DNA of 64,000 bases from Tabrizicola_A sp964393035. GTDB taxonomy: Bacteria > Pseudomonadota > Alphaproteobacteria > Rhodobacterales > Rhodobacteraceae. Of the stretch, positions 44,243 through 52,981 are shown one piece after another (the stretch's first letter is position 1; each line of letters opens with the position of its first letter). The stretch covers positions 248,001 to 312,000 of the forward strand of contig CAYMRX010000005.1 of the NCBI GenBank assembly GCA_964393035.1, written 5' to 3'. The position numbers were made by a program, and so were the translations under genes. The notes below the pieces were generated by a model, which was not told the origin of the DNA, did no database searches, and worked only from the letters and a program-made list of their open reading frames with translations.

Positions 44243-44297
44243 TGATTCGCGCTATTGATTCGCAACTTGCCGCTCTGATTCGCGGCTTCCTGATTCG
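44243..44297 (+). repeat. Four iterated TGATTCG heptamers upstream of rpoD
   Basis: TGATTCG occurs at 44243-44249, 44256-44262, 44276-44282 and 44291-44297, with steps of 13, 20 and 15 bases, in the 108-base dnaG-rpoD spacer. The steps are not constant. It may be a regulator-binding array or part of the rpoD promoter; function unknown. Confidence 0.6.
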
Positions 44298-44318
44298 ATT
44301 TTGACTGACGGAGACGAC

Positions 44319-46319
44319 ATGGCCTCGAAAGACACCGAAGACGGCAAGCCCGAAGGCGAAGAGGCCGACGTTTCCCTTGATCTGAGCCAAGCCGCCGTCA
44401 AGCGGATGATCGCTGACGCCAAAGAACGCGGCTATATCACCTATGATCAGTTGAATTCGGTGATGCCGCCCGAGCAGGTCTCGTCCGAGCAGATTGAAGA
44501 CGTGATGGCGATGCTGTCGGAAATGGGCATCAACATCATCGACGACGAGGAAGTGGAGGAGGGCGAGGCCCCGGTGGGCGAGTTGGTGGAAACCACCTCG
44601 ACCTCGCGCGAAGTGGCGGTTGTTGGCGCGACCTCGGAAACGCTGGACCGCACCGATGACCCGGTGCGGATGTATCTGCGCGAGATGGGGTCGGTCGAGC
44701 TTCTCAGCCGCGAAGGCGAAATTGCCATCGCCAAGCGCATCGAGGCGGGTCGCAACACGATGATCGCGGGCCTGTGCGAAAGCCCGCTGACCTTTCAGGC
44801 CATCATCATCTGGCGCGACGAACTTCTGAACGAAGACATCCTGTTGCGCGATGTGATCGATTTGGAAGCCACCTTTGGCCGCAGCCTAGATGGCGATGAG
44901 GAAATGGTCGGTGGCCCCGATCTTGCGGTGGTTGATGTTGACACCTCGGCAGCGCCCCGCCGCGCGGGCAATGCCGAGCCGGAGCTCGATGCCGACGGCA
45001 ACCCGATCTATGTCGAATCCGAGGAAGAAGATGACGAGGACGGCGCCAGCATGTCCTTGGCCGCGATGGAAGCCGCGTTGAAGCCCAAAGTGTTGGAAAC
45101 GCTGGATCTGATCGCCCGCGATTATGACAAGCTGGCCGAGATGCAAGACGCCCGGATGTCCGCGACCCTGTCGGAAACCGTGCGCTTCTCGGCCTCGGAG
45201 GAGGCGGCTTATCAAAAGCTGCGTTCGGAAATCGTGCTCTTGGTCAATGCGCTGCATCTGCACAACAACCGGATCGAGGCGCTGATCGACCAGCTTTACG
45301 GCATCAACAAGCGCATCATGGCGATCAACTCGGGCATGGTGAAGCTGGCCGACGCCGCCCGCATCAACCGCCGCGAGTTCATTGACGAATATCAGGGCTA
45401 CGAGCTGGATCCGACCTGGCTGGACCGCATGGCCGCCAAGGCGGGCCGAGGCTGGCAGGCGCTGATCGAGAAATCCCGCGAAAAGGTCGAGGAGCTTCGC
45501 GCCGAAATGGCGCAGGTCGGCCAATATGTCGGCGTCGACATTTCCGAATTCCGCCGCATCGTCAATCAGGTGCAGAAAGGCGAGAAAGAGGCGCGTCAGG
45601 CGAAAAAGGAAATGGTCGAGGCCAACCTGCGTCTGGTGATCTCGATTGCCAAGAAATACACCAACCGTGGCTTGCAATTCCTTGATCTTATTCAGGAAGG
45701 CAATATCGGGTTGATGAAGGCCGTGGACAAGTTCGAATACCGCCGCGGCTATAAATTCTCGACCTATGCGACGTGGTGGATCCGTCAGGCCATCACCCGC
45801 TCGATCGCCGATCAGGCCCGCACCATCCGCATTCCGGTGCATATGATCGAAACGATCAACAAGCTGGTGCGGACCGGCCGCCAGATGCTGCACGAAATCG
45901 GCCGCGAGCCGACGCCGGAAGAACTGGCCGAAAAGCTGCAAATGCCCTTGGAAAAGGTTCGCAAGGTGATGAAGATCGCCAAGGAACCGATTTCCTTGGA
46001 AACCCCGATTGGCGACGAAGAAGACAGCCAGCTTGGTGATTTCATCGAAGACAAGAACGCCGTGCTGCCCTTGGATTCGGCGATTCAGGAAAACCTGAAA
46101 GAAACCACCACGCGGGTTCTGGCCTCGCTCACCCCGCGCGAAGAACGCGTGCTGCGCATGCGCTTTGGCATCGGCATGAACACCGACCACACGCTGGAGG
46201 AAGTCGGCCAGCAGTTCAGCGTCACCCGCGAACGCATCCGCCAGATCGAAGCCAAGGCGCTCAGGAAGCTGAAACACCCCAGCCGGTCGCGGAAGTTGCG
46301 GAGTTTCCTCGATCAGTGA
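44319..46319 (+). CDS. rpoD: RNA polymerase primary sigma factor (sigma-70)
   Basis: A 666-residue housekeeping sigma factor. Region 1.1 (VKRMIADAKERGYITYDQLN) is at the N-terminus, followed by an acidic loop. Regions 2.1-2.4 run from ANLRLVISIAKKYTNRGLQF through GYKFSTYATWWIRQAITRSI, region 3 contains IRIPVHMIETINKLVRTGRQ, and region 4.2 has the HTH ALRKLKHPSRSRKLRSFLDQ near the end. GGAG lies five bases before ATG 44319. A strong terminator follows at 46321. It is the second gene of the dnaG-rpoD unit. Confidence 0.98.
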   Translation: MASKDTEDGKPEGEEADVSLDLSQAAVKRMIADAKERGYITYDQLNSVMPPEQVSSEQIEDVMAMLSEMGINIIDDEEVEEGEAPVGELVETTSTSREVAVVGATSETLDRTDDPVRMYLREMGSVELLSREGEIAIAKRIEAGRNTMIAGLCESPLTFQAIIIWRDELLNEDILLRDVIDLEATFGRSLDGDEEMVGGPDLAVVDVDTSAAPRRAGNAEPELDADGNPIYVESEEEDDEDGASMSLAAMEAALKPKVLETLDLIARDYDKLAEMQDARMSATLSETVRFSASEEAAYQKLRSEIVLLVNALHLHNNRIEALIDQLYGINKRIMAINSGMVKLADAARINRREFIDEYQGYELDPTWLDRMAAKAGRGWQALIEKSREKVEELRAEMAQVGQYVGVDISEFRRIVNQVQKGEKEARQAKKEMVEANLRLVISIAKKYTNRGLQFLDLIQEGNIGLMKAVDKFEYRRGYKFSTYATWWIRQAITRSIADQARTIRIPVHMIETINKLVRTGRQMLHEIGREPTPEELAEKLQMPLEKVRKVMKIAKEPISLETPIGDEEDSQLGDFIEDKNAVLPLDSAIQENLKETTTRVLASLTPREERVLRMRFGIGMNTDHTLEEVGQQFSVTRERIRQIEAKALRKLKHPSRSRKLRSFLDQ

Positions 46320-46320
46320 C

Positions 46321-46345
46321 AAAGGCGCCCTTCGGGGCGCTTTTT
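46321..46345 (+). terminator. Rho-independent terminator after rpoD
   Basis: A stem of GCGCCC (46325-46330) and GGGCGC (46335-46340) with a TTCG tetraloop, extended by A-U pairs and followed by five T. Confidence 0.9.
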
Positions 46346-46350
46346 CACAC

Positions 46351-46368
46351 GCTGGGTTGCAACCCAGC
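46351..46368. repeat. 18-bp perfect palindrome in the rpoD downstream region
   Basis: GCTGGGTTGCAACCCAGC is its own reverse complement. It lies just past the rpoD terminator. It resembles short palindromic intergenic repeats and may be a second hairpin backup. Confidence 0.6.
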
Positions 46369-46480
46369 CTACGGGTCGTGGTCGGGCGGCTGCAACCCGT
46401 CTCTGCCCCTGCGCAATCCCCCCTTGTTTCCCACCGTCTTTGTCCACACATAGGCGCAAAACCCTTTTATGAGGCTCCCC

Positions 46481-46846
46481 ATGTTTCGCTCCATCCTGCT
46501 TTTGTCGCTGATCGCTTCCCCCGCGCTTGCCTTTACCGCGCGCAATGGGGTGGAGGTGCAGGGCAGCGCCGATCAGATCAACGTTGCGCCCAGCGCCGGT
46601 CAGGCCGCGCCTGAAAGCTGGTGTGCGGCAGGCGATTTCGTGATCCGCGGCTTGGGGCTGTCGGGCACGACGCTTGTCTATCGGCTCAGCCCGCCGCCCC
46701 GGCGAGGGGGCGAGGGCGTGACCTTCTCGCTGTCGCCCGAGGGGGCGTCGGAGCGGACCGGATTGTTGCAGATCGGATCACATGGCAATGCCGTGACCGC
46801 CGCCCATGCGCAGGCGTTGTGCCGCAGCGGGGGGAAGCGGTTCTGA
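46481..46846 (+). CDS. Small secreted protein of unknown function
   Basis: A 121-residue protein with a signal peptide (MFRSILLLSLIASPALAFTA, cleavage after ALA). The mature part has two cysteines that could form a disulfide (SWCAAGDFVIRGLGLSGTTL and AQALCRSGGKRF) and no recognised domain. GAGG lies about seven bases upstream of ATG 46481. It has its own terminator. Probably periplasmic or secreted; function unknown. Confidence 0.6.
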   Translation: MFRSILLLSLIASPALAFTARNGVEVQGSADQINVAPSAGQAAPESWCAAGDFVIRGLGLSGTTLVYRLSPPPRRGGEGVTFSLSPEGASERTGLLQIGSHGNAVTAAHAQALCRSGGKRF

Positions 46847-46860
46847 TCGCCACCTGGAAG

Positions 46861-46893
46861 AAACGCCGCCCTGATCGGGCGGCGCTTTGGTTT
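46861..46893 (+). terminator. Rho-independent terminator after the secreted protein
   Basis: A perfect 8-bp stem (CGCCGCCC 46864-46871, GGGCGGCG 46877-46884) and a five-base loop, followed by CTTTGGTTT. Confidence 0.8.
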
Positions 46894-46926
46894 CAGGGGG
46901 GGCAGTTTTTTGACTGATCCGGCCGA

Positions 46927-47251
46927 TCAGGCCCAGAGGAAGTTGGCCGCCGTCACGTCGCTGGCGGCGTCCATGCCGGTCAGCGTCAGCGCAAATTCCG
47001 CCAGCCCATTGCCATCGACGTCGATGAGCAGCTTTTTCGTCACCAGATCAAAGCGCGCTTCGGAATTGTTCGATCCGGCGGTAAAGGCCGCCGCCCCGCG
47101 ATAGGCAAAGCTGCCCACCAACAGGCCGGTGAATTGCAGCACATCCCCCTCGGCCGCGCCGCCGTTTACCGCGTTGAAATCGGTAATGGTGTCTTTGCCG
47201 GCGGTGATCGACAAGCGAGTCATTGCCCGCGGTGCCCGTGTAATTCGTCAT
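46927..47251 (-). pseudogene. Remnant of an RTX-type (calcium-binding repeat) protein gene
   Basis: The reading frame starting at 47251 gives MTNYTGTAGNDSL, the start of an RTX-repeat protein, then becomes noncoding. The +1 frame, from about 47223 down, gives ITAGKDTITDFNAVNGGAAE, then VLQFTG, LLIDVDGNGLAEFALTLTGM and an end at 46927. This is the C-terminal secretion-type block of RTX and serralysin-like proteins. The two halves lie in different frames with almost no repeat array between them, so a large internal deletion with frameshift is likely. A single-base error could also join them into a protein of about 105 residues. No type I secretion genes are nearby. Confidence 0.65.
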
Positions 47252-47505
47252 GCCAGTTCTCCGCCGATCCTGCTTGGCCTTTGGGCCGGTCCCAGATGTT
47301 GCGGATCAAAGTTAATTGCTGAATCGGGTCGGACTGTGACCAGCGTGCTGTCGAACCGGCGGAAGCTGGGGCAAGACTGTGGCGCCTGATGCCGATCTGA
47401 AAACAATCAGCGGGACAGGCGCGGTTCTACGTCGGCCAGAAAACAATCGTGGGGCAGGGGCGAATTGATTCGCTTTGTGCCAATGCCATCTGCTGTGGGT
47501 GGCAT

Positions 47506-47581
47506 TGGTAGGGCCGGAGGGACTCGAACCCCCAACCAAGGCGTTATGAGCGCCCGGCTCTAACCATTGAGCTACAGCCCC
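47506..47581 (-). tRNA. tRNA with CAU anticodon (tRNA-Ile2 or tRNA-Met)
   Basis: A 76-base cloverleaf with acceptor stem GGGGCTG, anticodon loop CTCATAA (anticodon CAT), GGGTTCGAGTCC T-arm and encoded CCA. The variable region (CTTGGTTG) resembles bacterial tRNA-Ile2, whose C34 is modified to lysidine, more than elongator tRNA-Met, but this is a judgement. It is not the initiator tRNA. Confidence 0.8.
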
Positions 47582-47698
47582 CCTGCGCCTGCCTAGCAGA
47601 GCGGGGCGACCAAAGGCAAGCGGGCGGCGTCATGCGTTGCGCGCCACCGGCAGATGGCGTAAGGGCAGGACAACTGCCGCCAGCTTGGGATTCTTGAC

Positions 47699-48745
47699 AT
47701 GACGACCGGACATAATGGCCTGACCTATGCCGATGCGGGCGTGGATATCGACGCCGGCAACACGCTGGTTGACCGGATCAAACCGGCAGCCAAACGCACC
47801 AACCGCACCGGAACCATGGGTGGGCTGGGCGGCTTTGGCGCTTTGTTCGACCTGAAGGCGGCGGGCTACACCGACCCGATCCTTGTCGCGGCGACCGATG
47901 GCGTCGGCACCAAACTGCGCATCGCCATCGACACCGGCAATGTCGACACCATCGGCATCGACCTTGTCGCCATGTGCGTCAACGATCTGGTATGCCAAGG
48001 GGCCGAACCCTTGTTGTTCCTTGACTATTTCGCCACCGGCAAACTGGATGTCGAGGAGGCCACCCGCATCATCACCGGCATCGCGGCGGGCTGTGAGGCC
48101 TCGGGCTGTGCGCTGATCGGCGGGGAAACCGCCGAAATGCCGGGCATGTATCACAAGGGCGATTTCGATCTTGCCGGCTTTGCCGTGGGAGCGATGGAGC
48201 GTGGCGCGGAACTGCCCGCGGGCGTGGCCGAGGGCGATGTGCTGCTGGGGCTGGCCTCGAACGGGGTACATTCCAACGGCTATTCCTTTGTGCGCAAGGT
48301 GGTGGAACTCTCCGGGCTTGGCTGGGACGCCCCGTCGCCCTTCAGCGACGGCACGCTGGGGGCGGCCCTGCTGGCCCCGACCCGGCTTTATGTGAAACAG
48401 GCGCTGGCCGCGGTCCGGGCAGGGGGCGTGCATGCGCTGGCCCATATCACCGGCGGCGGGTTGACGGAAAACCCGCCCCGCGTGGCGCCCGAGGGCCTTG
48501 CCTGCGAGATTGACCTGTCGTCTTGGGAACTGCCGCCGGTCTTCCGCTGGTTGGCCAAGACCGCGAACATGTCGGAGCCGGAACTTCTGAAAACCTTCAA
48601 CTGCGGCATCGGCATGATCGCCTTTGTCGCGCCTGACCGTGCGGCGGCCTTGGCGGATCTGTTCCGCGCGCAAGGCGAAACCGTGGTCGAGATGGGCCGT
48701 GTCGTCAAAGGCGAAGGCGTGATCTACAAGGGCAAGCTGCTGTGA
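47699..48745 (+). CDS. purM: Phosphoribosylformylglycinamidine cyclo-ligase
   Basis: A 348-residue AIR synthetase of de novo purine synthesis (FGAM to AIR). It opens with NGLTYADAGVDIDAGNTLVD, carries KRTNRTGTMGGLGGFGALFD and the ATP/metal motif LVAATDGVGTKLRIAID, the typical IGGETAEMPGMYHKGDFDLA and the C-terminal ITGGGLTENPPRVAPEGLAC. ATG 47699 is the first methionine of the conserved start. Its TGA overlaps the purN GTG start as GTGA. Confidence 0.97.
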   Translation: MTTGHNGLTYADAGVDIDAGNTLVDRIKPAAKRTNRTGTMGGLGGFGALFDLKAAGYTDPILVAATDGVGTKLRIAIDTGNVDTIGIDLVAMCVNDLVCQGAEPLLFLDYFATGKLDVEEATRIITGIAAGCEASGCALIGGETAEMPGMYHKGDFDLAGFAVGAMERGAELPAGVAEGDVLLGLASNGVHSNGYSFVRKVVELSGLGWDAPSPFSDGTLGAALLAPTRLYVKQALAAVRAGGVHALAHITGGGLTENPPRVAPEGLACEIDLSSWELPPVFRWLAKTANMSEPELLKTFNCGIGMIAFVAPDRAAALADLFRAQGETVVEMGRVVKGEGVIYKGKLL

Positions 48746-49347
48746 AGCGCGTTGCCATCCTGATTTCCGGGGGTGGCTCGAACATGCTGGCGCTGGCGCG
48801 GGATATGGCCACCGGCGCAAATGGGGGGCAGCATCCCTGCACGCCGGTTCTGGTGGCCTCGAGCGATCCGGCGGCGGCAGGCTTGGCCCGGGCCGCCGCG
48901 CTGGGCATCCCGACCGCCGCCGTCGATCATCGCCCTTACGGCCGCGACCGGGCCGCATTTGAGGCGGCCTTGTTGCAGCCGATCCTTGCGGCCAAGCCCG
49001 ACATCCTGTGTCTGGCAGGCTTCATGCGCATCTTGACCCCGGCCTTCATCCGGCTGTTCGAAGGCCGGATGCTGAACATCCATCCCTCGCTTTTGCCGAA
49101 ATACCCCGGCCTGCACACCCACCAGCGTGCGCTGGAGGCGGGGGATATCGAGGCGGGCTGCACCGTGCATGAGGTGACGGCAGAGTTGGATGCCGGGCCG
49201 ATTCTGGGCCAGGCCCGCGTGCCGATCCTGCCCGGTGATGACGCCGACAGCCTTGCTGCGCGGGTTTTGGGGCAGGAGCATCGGCTTTATCCGGCCGTGT
49301 TGCGCCGCTTTGCCTGTGGTCAGACTGTCCCGCTGATGCTGGGCTGA
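48742..49347 (+). CDS. purN: Phosphoribosylglycinamide formyltransferase
   Basis: A 201-residue GAR transformylase using 10-formyl-THF. RVAILISGGGSNMLALARDM holds the substrate-binding loop; the catalytic region is MRILTPAFIRLFEGRMLNIH, with the HPSLLPKYPGLHTHQRALEA segment and TVHEVTAELDAGPIL following. GTG 48742 overlaps purM. A nested inverted repeat (9-bp arms 49363-49371 and 49396-49404) lies downstream and may help termination. Confidence 0.96.
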   Translation: MKRVAILISGGGSNMLALARDMATGANGGQHPCTPVLVASSDPAAAGLARAAALGIPTAAVDHRPYGRDRAAFEAALLQPILAAKPDILCLAGFMRILTPAFIRLFEGRMLNIHPSLLPKYPGLHTHQRALEAGDIEAGCTVHEVTAELDAGPILGQARVPILPGDDADSLAARVLGQEHRLYPAVLRRFACGQTVPLMLG

Positions 49348-49493
49348 CCGGGGCAGGGTTCCGCCTTGCGCCGCTTCCGCGGAACGGCTTCCCATGCGCA
49401 AGGCGCTTGCCGGACCTGCCGCCTTTTCCGTCGCCCCGGCTTGAGTTTGCCGGCCTCTCGCCCTAGGTTCGGTCAACACTCAGGGAAAAGACC

Positions 49494-50528
49494 ATGCGTA
49501 TTCACAGCGATCTGGCCGATACGATCGGCAACACGCCCCTTCTGAAGCTCAAGCGGGCCTCGGAAATCACCGGCTGCACGATCCTTGGCAAATGCGAATT
49601 TCTGAATCCCGGTCAATCGGTCAAGGACCGCGCCGCACTTTACATGATCAAGGACGCGGTGGCCAAAGGCCAGTTGCGCCCCGGTGGCACGATTGTGGAA
49701 GGCACCGCCGGCAATACCGGCATCGGCCTTGCGCTGGTGGGCGCGAGCATGGGGTTCAAGACCGTCATCGTCATTCCTGAAACCCAAAGTCAGGAAAAGA
49801 AGGACATGATCCGGCTGGCTGGTGCCGAATTGGTGCAGGTGCCCGCCGCGCCCTATCGCAACCCCAACAATTATGTGCGCTACTCGGGCCGTCTGGCCGA
49901 GGCATTGGCGCAGACCGAACCGAATGGCGCGATCTGGGCCAACCAGTTTGACAATGTGGCCAACCGTCAGGCCCATATTGAAACCACTGGCCCCGAAATC
50001 TGGGAACAGACCGGCGGCAAGGTGGATGGTTTCATCTGCGCTGTCGGCTCGGGTGGTACGCTGGCGGGCATCGGCATGGCCTTGCAGCCCAAGGGCGTGA
50101 AGATCGGTCTGGCTGACCCCGAGGGGGCGGCGCTGCACAGCTTTTACACCACCGGCCAGTTGGATGCGCCGGGCTCCTCCATCACCGAAGGGATCGGGCA
50201 GGGCCGGATCACGGCGAACCTCGAAGGCTTCACCCCCGATTTCAGCTATCGCATCCCCGACGCCGAGGCGCTGCCCCTGGTGTTTTCCATGGTCGAGGAA
50301 GAAGGCATCTGCCTTGGCGGCTCGTCGGGCATCAACATCGCCGGGGCCATCCGCATGGCGCGCGAGATGGGGCCGGGCCATACCATCGTCACGGCCTTGT
50401 GTGACTATGGCAACCGCTATCAGTCCAAGCTTTATAACCCCGCCTTCCTGAAGGAAAAGGGCCTGCCCGTGCCGCGCTGGCTTGACCGCGCGCCGATGCA
50501 GATCCCTTCCGTCTATCAGGACGCATGA
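49494..50528 (+). CDS. cysK: Cysteine synthase A (long form)
   Basis: A 344-residue PLP enzyme making cysteine from O-acetylserine and sulfide. The PLP lysine lies in NPGQSVKDRAALYMIK. The substrate loop is GTAGNTGIGLA, with Ala where CysK normally has Ser (TSGNTG), as in the longer, related Cys-synthase-type branch found in Alphaproteobacteria and fungi. GGSSGINIAGAIRMAREMGP near the C-terminus binds phosphate. Related cystathionine-type activities are possible. Its TGA overlaps the start of the MscS-type gene as ATGA. Confidence 0.87.
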   Translation: MRIHSDLADTIGNTPLLKLKRASEITGCTILGKCEFLNPGQSVKDRAALYMIKDAVAKGQLRPGGTIVEGTAGNTGIGLALVGASMGFKTVIVIPETQSQEKKDMIRLAGAELVQVPAAPYRNPNNYVRYSGRLAEALAQTEPNGAIWANQFDNVANRQAHIETTGPEIWEQTGGKVDGFICAVGSGGTLAGIGMALQPKGVKIGLADPEGAALHSFYTTGQLDAPGSSITEGIGQGRITANLEGFTPDFSYRIPDAEALPLVFSMVEEEGICLGGSSGINIAGAIRMAREMGPGHTIVTALCDYGNRYQSKLYNPAFLKEKGLPVPRWLDRAPMQIPSVYQDA

Positions 50529-52981
50529 GGGCGCTTCGCCTTCTGACGGCGGGTTTGGGGCTGGCCATCGCGCTGGCCCTTTCTCCTGTTCAGGCCCAGC
50601 AGGCCCCCCGGCAAGTTGATGAGACCGGGGCGCTGATGCCGCGCCAGCCGGGCAAGGGCGGTATGCCGACCACGCCTTCGGGGCAGATGTCGTCCGATCC
50701 GGCCGCCACGCTGGATTTTGCCGCTTGGGAGCGGCTGGCGGCGCGGGTGGAAAACGCCACCGAAAACCGCAACGCCACATCAGAAAATCTGGAAACGCTG
50801 CGCGGCCAGTTGGTGGATTGGCGCGGTGCGCTTTCGGGGGCGCAAAGCGCCAATGCCGCCCGTATCGCCACCCTGCGCACCCAGATCGCCGCCCTTGGCC
50901 CCGCCCCCAGCGATGGCGCCCCCGAGGCGGAGGAGATCGCCTCCCGTCGTTCGGCGCTGAGTGAGCAACTGGTCGAGTTGCAGGCCCCCGGTCTGGCGGC
51001 CGATGAGGCCTATCGCCGCGCGAGTGGCCTTATCAGCGAAATCGACCGAGTTCTGCGTGAGCGGCAGGCCGATCAACTGTTGAAGCTTTGGCCCGCGCCG
51101 ATCAATCCGGCGAACTGGCCCGAAGCGGTGATTGGCCTGACCGATACCGGAATCCGGCTTTGGGATGAGGTCGCCGAGAAATGGGAGGACGACGAGGCCC
51201 GCACCGCCTTTGGCGACAATGTGCCGTTTATCCTGCTTTTGCTGGCACTGGCGATTGGGCTTTTGGTCTATGGCCGGGCTTGGATGCAGCGGATGGCAAG
51301 CCGCCTGCAAGACCGCGACTCGGCGCGGAGCCGCAAGATATTGGCGCTTTTGGTTTCCCTTGGCGAAATCGTTTTTCCGCTGATCGGCATCCTCTGTGCC
51401 TATGGCGCCCTGTTTCTGACCGAAATGGTGGGCGAATGGGCCGACACGGTGTTGGCGGCCACCGCCGACGCGGCGTTTGGGGTTGTTCTTGCGGCTTGGC
51501 TTGCCGCCCGTGTCTTTCCGCGGGGCCAATCCGAAGGGCCCCTGGGCCTGCCCGCCCAGCGACGCGTCGAAGCCCGGTTCAATGCCGTCGCGATGGCCGG
51601 GTTTTTTGGGCTGGATGGTCTGCGCTATGCCGCCATGGACGCACAATCCTATTCCGAAGGCACCACCTCGGTCGTGTCCTTTCCGGGGCTGGTGGTTTCG
51701 GGGCTTTTGCTTGTCCGCATGGGTCAGCTTTTGCACCGCCAACTCTCGGGTGAGCGGCGCGACGGCGAGGCTGTCAGCTATGGCAGGCGCCTGATCGGAA
51801 TTCTGGGGCAGGGGGCGATTGCCGTTGGCGTGGTCGGTCCGGTGCTGGCTGCCGTCGGCTATGTCCCGGCTGCGGCCGCAATGATCTATCCGGCCATGGT
51901 CAGCCTTTTTGCGGTCGGCTTGCTCTTGGTGCTGCAAGATCTGGTGAGCGATCTCTACGCCGCCATTACCCGCGCCAAGGATGATACGGGCGAGGCGCTG
52001 TTGCCGGTCTTGGCAAATTTTGCCTTGGCCTTGGCCAGCCTGCCGATCTTCGCGCTGATCTGGGGCGCGCGCACTTCGGACCTTACCGAGTTGTGGACGC
52101 GGTTCCGCGAAGGGTTTGAACTGGGTGGTACGCGAATTTCGCCGACCAATTTCCTTGTCTTCGCGGTGGTCTTCGGCATCGGCTATATGCTGACGCGGAT
52201 GTTTCAGGGCGGGCTGAAAAATTCGATCCTGCCGCGCACCTCGCTGGATCAGGGCGGGCAGAACGCCATCGTCTCGGGCATTGGCTATATCGGCATCTTC
52301 CTTGCCGCGCTCATCGCGATCAACGCCGCCGGGATCGACCTTTCGGGTCTGGCCATCGTTGCCGGTGCCCTGTCGGTCGGCATCGGTTTCGGCCTGCAAA
52401 CCATCGTGTCGAATTTTGTTTCGGGCATCATCCTGTTGATCGAACGTCCGGTCAGCGAAGGCGACTGGATCGAGGTCGGCACGACGGCAGGCATCGTCAA
52501 GTCGATCTCGGTGCGCTCGACCCGGATCCAGACCTTTGACCGGTCGGATGTGATCGTGCCGAACTCGGACCTGATCTCGGGCCGGGTAACGAACTGGACG
52601 CGGTTCAACCTGACCGGGCGGCTGATCGTGCCGGTGTCGGTGCCCTTTGACACCGACAGCCGCAAGGTTGAAACCGCGCTGCGGGAAATTGCCGCCGCGC
52701 AGCCCTTGGTCATCCTGCAACCGCCGCCCACCGTGGCGCTGGTTGGTTTCGGGGCCGAGACGATGAACTTTGAAATCCGGGCCATCCTGCGCGATGTGAA
52801 TTTCCAGATGCAGGTGCGCTCGGACATCAACCACGCGATCGCCGCGCGTTTTGCTGCAGACGGGATCAGCTTTTCCAATGCCCACCGCGAGCATTTGGCC
52901 AAGATGGCTGAGGCCGAGGTGGAAAAACCCGACCCCGCACCCACAGTCAAACCCCGCTCCAAGGACAAGCCTGCCCCATGA
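50525..52981 (+). CDS. MscS-family mechanosensitive channel with DUF3772 domain
   Basis: An 818-residue envelope channel. A signal peptide (LLTAGLGLAIALALSPVQAQ) is followed by a periplasmic helical domain of DUF3772 type (residues 60-200, with LRGQLVDWRGALSGAQSANA). About ten membrane segments follow, and the MscS pore and beta domain (ALSVGIGFGLQTIVSNFVSG, then RPVSEGDWIEVG and VRSTRIQTFDRSDVIVPNSD) near residues 610-690. Such channels release solutes on osmotic downshock. ATG 50525 overlaps the cysteine synthase stop, and its own TGA overlaps the AlaX gene, so three genes are coupled. Confidence 0.9.
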   Translation: MRALRLLTAGLGLAIALALSPVQAQQAPRQVDETGALMPRQPGKGGMPTTPSGQMSSDPAATLDFAAWERLAARVENATENRNATSENLETLRGQLVDWRGALSGAQSANAARIATLRTQIAALGPAPSDGAPEAEEIASRRSALSEQLVELQAPGLAADEAYRRASGLISEIDRVLRERQADQLLKLWPAPINPANWPEAVIGLTDTGIRLWDEVAEKWEDDEARTAFGDNVPFILLLLALAIGLLVYGRAWMQRMASRLQDRDSARSRKILALLVSLGEIVFPLIGILCAYGALFLTEMVGEWADTVLAATADAAFGVVLAAWLAARVFPRGQSEGPLGLPAQRRVEARFNAVAMAGFFGLDGLRYAAMDAQSYSEGTTSVVSFPGLVVSGLLLVRMGQLLHRQLSGERRDGEAVSYGRRLIGILGQGAIAVGVVGPVLAAVGYVPAAAAMIYPAMVSLFAVGLLLVLQDLVSDLYAAITRAKDDTGEALLPVLANFALALASLPIFALIWGARTSDLTELWTRFREGFELGGTRISPTNFLVFAVVFGIGYMLTRMFQGGLKNSILPRTSLDQGGQNAIVSGIGYIGIFLAALIAINAAGIDLSGLAIVAGALSVGIGFGLQTIVSNFVSGIILLIERPVSEGDWIEVGTTAGIVKSISVRSTRIQTFDRSDVIVPNSDLISGRVTNWTRFNLTGRLIVPVSVPFDTDSRKVETALREIAAAQPLVILQPPPTVALVGFGAETMNFEIRAILRDVNFQMQVRSDINHAIAARFAADGISFSNAHREHLAKMAEAEVEKPDPAPTVKPRSKDKPAP

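Noticed and set aside
41979..44390. A long open frame antisense to dnaG and the amidohydrolase.
   Set aside because: Same cause as above; the sense genes have full family motifs.
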